A stretch of DNA of 64,000 bases from Bettongia penicillata ogilbyi (lineage: Eukaryota > Chordata > Mammalia > Diprotodontia > Potoroidae). A program made the translations under genes and the position numbers. Shown here piece by piece: positions 56,100 to 64,000 of this stretch. The first letter of the stretch is position 1; every line of letters starts with the position of its first letter. The DNA is taken from contig JAJHZJ010000531.1 of NCBI GenBank assembly GCA_023548195.1, positions 8,915,900-8,979,899 of the forward strand, read 5' to 3'. The notes beneath the pieces are model-generated. The model worked only from the letters and a program-made list of their open reading frames with translations. It did not search any database and was not told the DNA's origin.

Positions 56100-57905
56100 T
56101 AACATTTTGGCAATGTATAGCAGTGATGGCATACCAGCTATGACTGCCAAAATCCTATTTGAGACCTCCTGGCATTAACCACCCAAGGGGAATTGGCATC
56201 CAGTACATCTCTGCCTCTTCCTTGCAGGAGTCAGCGACTCAGACATTTCTGAAATTTGGAAGGAAAAAAGTGCCTGAACTTTGGCACACTCTTTTTTTAA
56301 ATGGCGCTGACCTCAGGTTCAAGTGGGGCCTCAGTCTGGAACACAGCATCTAAATTCACCCATGACTTAATACAAAAAGAGGGATCAACTTCAGGAATTG
56401 TATAACTAGGAGAATCCTTGGTCTCAGGAAAGGCCTCGGGTGAGGAAGATACAAGCTGGGAATAAAAAAGTATAGGATAAAAGGTAGTGATCTTCCTACC
56501 CCAAATCCACACAGGTGATATTTCCTGGATAGCCAGCCATAAAGCGTCTGTGGGTGGCTGTAGATATCATGATTCATACTTACTGAACTGGAAACCTTAG
56601 CTGTGGGTGTGCTAGGAAGTGTGCCAGTATTGTCCCTTCTGCTGTTACACTTAGGAGAAATTATGAGAGGAAATGTAAATATAATATTTTAGAACACGTC
56701 CTAGCAAGGGAAAAGAAACCTGGACATAGTCAGGCACGTACTTTAGACTTTAGGAAAGCAGATTTCTATGAATTCAAAGAAAACATAGGACGGCTGCAAT
56801 GGCCAGACCCTTGATGAGAAATTTAGCTCTCCAGGGATATCAAAGGAAAAAAAAGAGAGAGGAATTTTGAAAGTAATCATGGAGTACCAGAGTGAGGAAG
56901 AAAAAAAAAGCATATGAAGAGAACCCAGCATGTCTAACTGTCATCTGGTCATATGATGTACGCAGTTGTGTGTGTTACATGAAGGTCTGCTGTAGAAAGG
57001 ATGGCTGGGCTCCCCATCTCCTCTGACAACAGCTTGCAATAACCATCATCTCATAGCTGCATTGTAGTAAGTAAAAAGTCAGAGCCTGTTCCACATGGCC
57101 TGCCTAACCTCGGAGCAGAGGCAACAGAAACAACTTTTGCTTTTGGCAGTGACAGAAACTTTTTCCCTGTTGTATCATGTTTCCATGCTCCAAATGAGGA
57201 CATGTCACACAGCTTTGCTTTGTTTTGTTTTGACTGAAAAAGTAACCTCTGAGGGATTTGGTTTGTGTTTCTTGCAGGTGGGCCCTGTCTGTGCCTGTTT
57301 TTTAGCCTGCCCCCTCCAAACCTTTCTGGTGTTGACATGCTCAGCTCGTGAATAATAAAGATCTCATTTCTTGGTGTCATGCTGTGACATCATATTGCCA
57401 GCCTCTCACTCCATCAGATTTCTCTATGTCGCTTTTCTCAAACAGACCCTGGCAATGACTTAGCGTTATGGACTTAGTCTTATGACTTAATTTGGAAAAT
57501 GAGATAGAAAAGGTTGATCATTTCAAACTCAGTTCTCTTTGTCTGGCAGGTCTTAGACATATATTGTTGGAAACTGTGATGTCTGAAGCGATGTTAGAAA
57601 ATAGCACATTCTTGTTCTCAGTGCAGGAATTGAATCACACAATCCAACTTTCTGGAGTTGGCATCTGGAGAAGGTGAAATCCTTTGCCTCTAGCACTATC
57701 TGTGCTTTGTAATATTTTAAGAAATCTGTGATCTCACTGAGGTAGTTCTCCCTTCGGTGAAGAAAATTACAATCCACCTATCCCTTCTCAGCCAATTTCT
57801 CCACAGGCAGATTCATGAAGCATGAGGAGAGGCTTTCTACTGAGTCCCTTAACATTTTGTGGATACTGTTTCCACTATCCCTCTGTACCATCTGCAACTT
57901 TGATT
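56100..57905. other. Unassigned sequence
   Basis: No repeat recognised over about 1.8 kb. Frames at 56297-56577 (minus), 57051-57380 (minus, 109 aa) and 57095-57355 (plus) lack domains and overlap antisense. 57340-57365 has an AATAAA signal after 'ctcgtg' (57352), with no gene visible to go with it. Confidence 0.4.
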
Positions 57906-57909
57906 TGTA

Positions 57910-58100
57910 GACTCATAGCATGTTAGAGTTGGAAGACAGTTTAGAAATTGTTAAGTCTAGACTGAATTGCAATGTCTTCGTTTTACAGATCAGGAGCCTG
58001 GGATTCAGGAAAGTTCAAGAAGTACCCTAAAGCCGTGGAGCTAGTTGGGGAAGTAATGGAGTGGGTTAGAAACCAGCTCTAAAATCCAGAGCTCCGGGTA
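57910..58100 (-). repeat. MIR SINE
   Basis: 'tagagttggaagacagttta', 'cgttttacagatcaggagcc', degraded antisense MIR. Confidence 0.65.
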
Positions 58101-59490
58101 TAGATTCTGCAAGTTGTGTTCAAGAGGACTGTGTGACAGAAAATCATTGTTTTACAGGTCAGAGGAATCAAATGTTACAGGTGCTACTCAAGCTTGGTTA
58201 ACCTGCTTTTTCTACATGTTGGCATTTTCTCTCATACTTTTTCATTCTCTTTTCAAAATTTTTTAAATATTATGCTACAGCCTGACTTGAGCAGTGTCTT
58301 CTTTACCCTGATGACATCCCAATGGGGAAGTCCCTTACATTTTCCTATGTTAAAAGACAGAACATATTTCCACTCAGTGCAGCTACTCTATCAGAAAATC
58401 TGAAGTGAACTCAGCAAAAGCTTTTGACTTTTAAAAAATGCTTTAAGGGCAAACTCTTCTTCCTTGTAAATCTTGATTTAGGGAGATAAAAGTAGACCTG
58501 GCACCATTCTTCCTCAGAAATAGCACTTGCTTATTGTATACAAGGAAAGATTCAGAACCACCTTCCAAGACATACAGATTATTTTTTCTAAAGAAAAATT
58601 TCAGACAATGCTGTTTCAAATGACTGTCAATTGACCTCATCTTAATGCATTTAGCAAAAATAAGAAAGCAACATTTTTGGTTTCCTTGTTCTGAGAAGGG
58701 CAGCAGACTTTTCCCGTTAGAGTTTTATTTCATTCTTTCCATAGGTCATTTTTACTTCATTTTAAATGTTTGGAATTAAGACTTTTTTTGATATTGAGGA
58801 TGGGGAGATCAGTTAGAGCATGATTTTTTCAATTCTGTCAAAGTTGCACACTTATGCACATAAGCACCTGCACACACATGCTCTAGAGGGTGGGAAATGA
58901 GGGGAAACTGGGATTGCTCATCCCTGGAAGGAAGCCTGACTTATCACCAATTGTACTGTAATCAAGAGCACAAATAATTGGAGGATTGGAGAAGAAGCCT
59001 ACAGGAAACATTATTGAACATGTCGGAGTAAAGTGACAGCATGGATCTAAAACTCACAAATGGGCTCTAACGGTTTCTTGCTCTTTTTTCATCATTCCAG
59101 AGAGAACTCCCTCTCCTCCTACTCCCGTTGCTCCATTGTGTTCCTGTTTATAATTAGACAAGGGATACGATATGAGGGAACTTGAATTCCTGTATATCAG
59201 TGATCACATTTATTGGCTGTGCAGATGATCCACCAGGAACTCTGTTAATTTTAGGAACTTGTTTCTGAGTGTGCATATGAGGACAGAGACACGTACTAGT
59301 GAATTCTCCAAGGAGAATGATCAACCTGCCCACTGACTTTCACTACATGCCAAATCAGATGGGGAGGCAGACTAGGAGAATCTCTGAATGCTCTTGGCTG
59401 TGGGAGTTAAAAAGTGTCTTTATGTTATTTTGGTTCATTTGTTCTCACAGAATGAATTAGGAGCTTCCCCTTAGTGGGTTTCCTCAGCCA
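58101..59490. other. Unassigned sequence
   Basis: No family, RNA gene or exon recognised. Short frames only. Confidence 0.45.
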
Positions 59491-59492
59491 TG

Positions 59493-61985
59493 GTTGGTTG
59501 TTATCCTTTCTTTTCAAAGAGAACCAAAATGACATCACCGTGATAAAGTGAAGTTTCAGTGTGTCTGACTGTGACTGATCAGACCAATGCAAGCTCGGAA
59601 TGCTCTACCACAGATTGGGCACAGATAGGCCATGTGAGTATTTGGGGTGGATGCTCCAAATTTGCACATCCTACGTTTAGTTCGTGCTGTCTCAATTCTG
59701 CTTTGCTCATAGAGCACAATACTCTTTCTGATGTGGACATGCCATGCTGAGTGGTCCTGTGCCAGTGTCTCCCATGTTGCACAGTCAAATCCAAAATTCT
59801 TGAGAGAGACCTTGTGTCCTTGTATTGCTTCTTCTGACTACCATGTGATCATCTGCCCCAGGTGAGTTCTCCATAGAATAGTGTTTTTTGGCAGCGTACA
59901 TTATGCATTCAAAACAATGTGGCCAGACCATTGGAGTTATGCTCTCTGAAGCACAGTTTGAATGCTTGGCAGTTCAACTTGGCAGAACTTCAGTGTCTAG
60001 TACCTTATCCTGCCAGGTGATCCTCAGAATCTTTCTAAGGCAGTTCAAATGGAAGCGATTCAGTTTCCTGGTATGGCGCTGGTAGACTGTCCATGTTTCA
60101 CAGGCATCCAACAATGAGGTCAGCACAACGGCTCTGTAGACCTTCAGTTTGGTAGTCAGTCTAATACCTCTTCTCTCCCAAACTTCTTTAGAGCCTCCCA
60201 AACACTGAGCTAACTCTGGCAATGCATGCATCAACCTCATTGTCAATGTATACATCCCTGGAAAGTGCACTACCAAGGTAAGGGAACTTATTCACAGCAT
60301 TCAAAACTTCTCCATTTATTGTAAATGCTGGTTCCACGTATGGATGGTGTGGTAGGGGCTGATGGAGCACCTGTGTTTTCTTGTTGTTAATTATTAAGCC
60401 AGAATTAGCAGAGACTTAAGCCATACTTTGTTGCATCTCAGCTTCAGAGACTGCATTGAATGCATAATCATTTGCAAACAGAAAATCATGTACCAACACT
60501 CCCTCCACTTTGGTCTTGGCTTGTAGCCTTTTCAAATTGAAGAACTTAACCATCAGTAAGGTAGTTGACCTTGATGCTGTGTTCATCCTCATTTAAAGTG
60601 TTTGACAGCATGGCTGAAAACATTCTACTAAAAAGCATGGAAGCAAGCACACAGCCCTGTTTCACTCCATTGGTGACTGGGAAGGCATGAGAGTGCTGTT
60701 CATTCTCCAGAACCCAGGCAAGCATGCCATCATGAAATTGATATACAATACTGATGAACTTCTCTGGACAACCAAATTTTGACATAATTTTCCATAAGCC
60801 CTCATGACTAACAGTGTCAAAGGCCTTGGCAAATGTTGTGTCCAGACCTCTGTTCTGCTCCTGGCATTTCTCCCGGAGTTGTTGGGAAACAAACACCATA
60901 TCACCTATTCCTCAGCCCTTTCTGAAGCCACACTGGTTCTCAGGTATATGACCACCTTCCAGGTGAAGGATCAGCCTATAAGGAAGATTCTAGCAAGAAT
61001 TTTTCCAGCAATGACAAAGAGAAAGATCCCCCTATGATTGTCACAAGATAATCTATTCCCTTCAGTCTTGTAGAGATGGACAATGGAGACATCTTTGAAA
61101 TCCTGGGAGAAAACCTTCCTCTTGATATATAGGCTAGAAAATTTCAATCAGCTTTTGTATGAGCAGTGGTCCCCAACCTTGTAAATCTCAGTTGGAATAG
61201 AATCAACACCAGGTGCTTTGCCACATGAAAGGAGTGTAAAGGCCCTCAAAACCTCTTCTTCAGTTGGAAGTTCAGCTAAGGAGGGATTGACTTCAACCTG
61301 AGGTAATTAGTCAATGCCCTCAGCATTGATTGATGAAGGTCTGTTGAGAAGACTATAGAAATGTTCAGCCCATCTCTCTAGGATCGTGTCCTTATCACTA
61401 ATCTATTTGGTTCCATCAGCACTGAGTAGCTGTGATGCACCATAGGCTTTCTATCCATAAATAACTTTCAGGGAATCATAAAATTGCTTTTGGATTGTTA
61501 CTATCAATATAAAATTGAATTTCATCTGCCTTCTTACTGAGTCAGAAATTCTACATCTCTCTAAGCTTTGCTTGTACTTTGCTTTTGAGGGCATTAAATG
61601 CTGCCTTTTTAGAGGTAGATGAATTATCCTACTGGTAAATCCTGTGGAGTTCTTCGTTTTTCATTTAGCAGCTTCTGAATTTCCCCATCATTTTGTGAGT
61701 GTTCTGACCCAGATGAGCAAATGCAGTGCTGCACACCAGATCTCTGAAAGTTGTGTATTCCTTTCTGCTCCACTGTTGCCAAGTATGTGTTGGGTCAATT
61801 TTCCCTCCAAGTTAGCAACAAACTGTCGAAGGAAATTTCATTGAATATCGCCAAATTTTTACCCACAGTGATGTCAATCACTCACTGGGATACTGTTTTA
61901 TTGAGAAGCATAGACTCAGTCTCACCTCCAAAAACCTCACACAATAACTTTAAAAGGGCCAGATATGTCATGGTTTTGCAAATAT
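59493..61985 (-). mobile_element. RTE-clade LINE, 5'-truncated
   Basis: One degenerate copy on the minus strand, 3' end at about 59493 ('ggataacaacc' in the element's sense). It covers the region before the reverse transcriptase, the reverse transcriptase domain, its C-terminal part and the short 3' UTR. No AP endonuclease domain is seen, so the 5' half is missing. It is the only RTE coding copy here. Confidence 0.85.
59974..61440 (-). pseudogene. RTE reverse transcriptase, catalytically broken
   Basis: Conserved RTE-family blocks in order on the minus strand: a GKAPGVDSIPTEIYK block (about 61230-61190), CDNHRGIFLFVIAGKILARIL (about 61040-60980), EKCQEQNRGL, KAFDTVSHEGLWKIM, VTNGVKQGCVLASMLFSRMF, then YLGSALSRDV, LKVYRAVVLTSLLDACETWT and LRITWQDKVLDTEVL. 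Open pieces are 60546-60899, 60188-60370 and 59974-60276, in different frames. Motif A reads TTFAKAFD where relatives have an extra VDLT-type segment with the catalytic Asp, and motif C reads FAND instead of FADD. It cannot be an active enzyme. Confidence 0.85.
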
Positions 61986-61987
61986 CA

Positions 61988-62760
61988 CTAGGGTAGGATC
62001 TGGAAGCAGTCACTGGCTTTTTGGGCATGATTGTTCTGAACACCATTTACATGGTTCATCTCATTTTCTTTATAGATTGGCTTAATCTGTGTTCTGGGAC
62101 AATATTCAAGGAGAGCTTGCAGTAAAAGTTCACTCAAGTTGAGTTTTGGATCTGATACAATAAAGAAATCACTCTTTTCCAACATAGTTTTCAACATTCT
62201 AGTTTTGAAATCTGCTTAGAACTTTTTGTCCTTTAAGTATGTGACACTAAATAATACAAGTATCCCATTTAATGACTTCATCATGCTGTGTACAAAGGCT
62301 TGTATAAAACTATTAGTCATTGTCAAAGTCCCCAGAAGTTCTAAAAGGGTGAGTTCCCTTCAAAGTTTATTTGTTCACTGATAATTTTATGGTTGTAACC
62401 CAAACTTCAGAAGGATCAACTTCACATTGAGAATGTTTCTGTTTTTCCTTCATGAACCAAAATGGATAAGTTGGAGTTTTGCAGGTTTGTAAAATACATC
62501 TTCTGGTTCCTTCCTCCAGTATGCACATGAGTAATGTCCTCCAAAGTATTTATGAACAATGCCTTTATTGCCCGTAAGACCCATATGCCTACACAATATT
62601 TTCTTTACAGAGCTATACATATCTGTTAGCCAAGGAACAAAGGTTAGACAAATCCATCATAACTTCTGGAAAGGCACAGTGTTCTATCTTTGTTCAATAG
62701 CAAAATTCTCACATATCTGTATGCCTTTTAAGTTCCATAGCATCCCAAACCCTCAAAACT
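61988..62760 (-). pseudogene. Unidentified coding-like segment
   Basis: The minus strand has a 69-residue open piece (61988-62197) of balanced composition, including DPKLNLSELLLQALLEYCP. Upstream in the same direction are further protein-like pieces in changing frames (for example EVDPSEVWVTTIKLSVNK near 62430-62375), separated by stops. It is not the RTE endonuclease as far as I can see, nor L1, L2 or CR1. It lies between the RTE and the L1 5' end. It could be a decayed retrocopy, an exon, or part of another element; I do not recognise it. Confidence 0.35.
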
Positions 62761-62781
62761 TTCTAAATATGGGGGAAGAGC

Positions 62782-62790
62782 CAAGATGGC
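62782..62790 (+). promoter_or_regulatory. YY1-like motif at the L1 5' end
   Basis: CAAGATGGC lies about 12 bases into the element, as in the human L1 5' UTR, where YY1 binds and helps set the transcription start. Function here is inferred from sequence and position. Confidence 0.6.
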
Positions 62791-63444
62791 AGAGTAGAAA
62801 GACTCACATACCCTAGCTCTGAACCCACAGCCCATAAATTTTTTATAAAAAGAACTCCCCACATATTCTGGAGCAGTGCAAGCCATGCAGCAATGGGGTG
62901 CAGGAGATTTCCGTTCCAGAGGGCCCTGAAAAACCATCAACAAAGGTTCGTTGCGCACCGGACAGTGGAGCCCAGCCCTGCCTGGGCAGTGTGGCCCGAG
63001 AGGAGCAGATCAGAGCAGACTTCAGGGACGGAACTTCCAGTGGCCACGAAGGTCCCTCCACCCACAGGCACTACAGGTCAGTGAGAGAGACTTTTGGGCT
63101 GGCCAAGAGGGCAGTGGGGTGTCTCCATAACTCAGGCCCCCTCAGGAGGCAGTGGCACAGGCAGTGGCAGAGGCAGCGGCGGCCAGGAGCTCCCAGAGCA
63201 TACAGGACCTCAGATCCATTACTGAAGGTCTCTGCATAAACCCCCAGAGGGAACTGAGCCTGGGAGGCGGCTCTGCCCCCACCTGAGAACCTGAAATTGA
63301 TCTTACCCTGAACAGCAGCCCCACCTGCCACTGAAAGCCCTGAGGCTGGGGAGCAGCATTTGAATATCAGACCCCAATCACTAGCTGGGTGGATCTAGGT
63401 GGGGGTGAAGAGGAATCTCAGAAGTCAAGTAACTGGCTGGGAAA

Positions 63445-63966
63445 ATGCCCAGAAAAGGGAAGAAAAATAAGACCATAGAAGGCTACTTTCTTGGTGAACA
63501 AATGTTTGCTCCTTTCATTTCTGATGAGGAAGAACAATCCTTACCATCAGGGAAAGACATAGAAATCAAGGCGTCTGTATTCCAAACATCCAAAATAGAT
63601 ATCCAATGGGCTCAGGCCATGGAAGAGCTCAAAAAGGATTTTGAAAATCAAGTTAGACAGGTGGAGGAAAAAATGAGAAGAGAAATGAGAAGATGCAAGA
63701 AAAACATGAAAAACGGGTCAATACCTTGCTGAAGGACACCCAAAAAAAATGCTGAAGAAAATCACACCTTGAAAAATAGGCTCACTCAACTGGCAAAAGA
63801 GGTTCAAAAAGCCAATGAGGAGAAGAATGTTTTCAAAGGCAGAATTAGACAAATGGAAAAAGAGGTTCAAAAGCTCACTGAAGAAAATCGTTCTCTCAAA
63901 ATTAGAATGGAATAGATGGAGGCTAATGACTTTCTGAGAAACCAAGAAATCACCAAACAAAACCAA
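63445..63966 (+). pseudogene. L1 ORF1 N-terminal half, interrupted
   Basis: ATG at 63445 begins MPRKGKKNKTIEGYF, the ORF1 N-terminus, and 95 codons are open to a stop at 63730. The next part continues in another frame (about 63776-63912) with heptad-rich coiled-coil sequence such as AKEVQKANEEKNVFKGRI and MEKEVQKLTEENRSLKIRME, then a TAG at 63913. A frameshift in the region of the 'cccaaaaaaaa' run at 63738-63748 and this stop make the ORF1 non-functional. The RNA-binding domains lie beyond the window. Confidence 0.85.
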
Positions 63967-64000
63967 AAGAATGAAAAAAATGGAAGAGAATGTGAAAAAT

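Larger units (their letters stand above)
62771..64000 (+). mobile_element. L1 5' end: 5' UTR and start of ORF1, running off the window
   Basis: Begins 'gggggaagagccaagatggc', the typical complete L1 5' start, followed by a GC-rich 5' UTR (62840-63400) and ORF1 from 63445. The rest continues beyond the window, so the 3' end and target duplication cannot be seen. The body is less diverged than the copy at 41.5 kb. Confidence 0.9.

Noticed and set aside
57340..57365. AATAAA poly-A signal after a 86-residue frame (57095-57355)
   Set aside because: AATAAA is common in AT-rich DNA, and the frame has no domain and overlaps an antisense frame of similar length.

Overview
The window looks like gene-free (intergenic or deep intronic) DNA from a marsupial nuclear genome. 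It is AT-rich, CpG-poor and made almost entirely of interspersed repeats of different ages. The marsupial call rests on four things: tRNA-derived SINEs with the marsupial head and tail (best copy 6311-6619), marsupial-type L1 with its own ORF1 and 3' UTR, a degenerate RTE-clade LINE, and very many old L2, CR1/L3 and MIR copies. The long SINE tail at 6440-6619 suggests an Australian marsupial. That is recognition from memory, not a search. No spliced gene, rRNA, tRNA gene, CRISPR array or intact protein-coding gene was found.

Layout. 1-8.2 kb: MIR, L2, CR1/L3 and SINE fossils, including a CR1/L3 copy split by a SINE. 8.28-10.26 kb: a 5'-truncated L1. 10.3-21.5 kb: L2, MIR and L1 pieces, a tandem SINE pair, a perfect 46-bp hairpin, a GA/GT microsatellite, a decayed Y-box (YBX) retropseudogene on the minus strand near 18.2 kb, and a hAT-type MITE with its target duplication near 20.7 kb. 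21.5-33 kb: the quietest part, with long unassigned stretches and one tiny L1 insertion flanked by a 17-bp duplication. 33-41 kb: CR1/L3 mosaics with nested MIRs, then L2. 41.5-43.0 kb: an L1 ORF1 remnant. 43-50 kb: L2, with a 22-bp minisatellite. 50.16-51.89 kb: an L1 3' half with its target duplication. 52-56 kb: L2, SINEs and a hAT-like element split by a SINE. 56-59.5 kb: unassigned. 59.5-62.0 kb: minus-strand RTE reverse transcriptase, catalytically broken. 62.0-62.77 kb: an unidentified coding-like segment. 62.77-64.0 kb: the 5' end of an L1 running off the window.

The elements do not form a pathway. What the window records is a layered insertion history: L2, MIR and CR1/L3 are oldest, then hAT elements and SINEs, then L1 and RTE. 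No clearly new biological system was recognised. The items most worth checking are the coding-like segment beside the RTE, the YBX pseudogene with its neighbouring diverged duplication, the 3'-tail resemblance between the SINE and the RTE, and the perfect hairpin. Repeat ends are approximate (about 10-30 bp) unless a target duplication is given.
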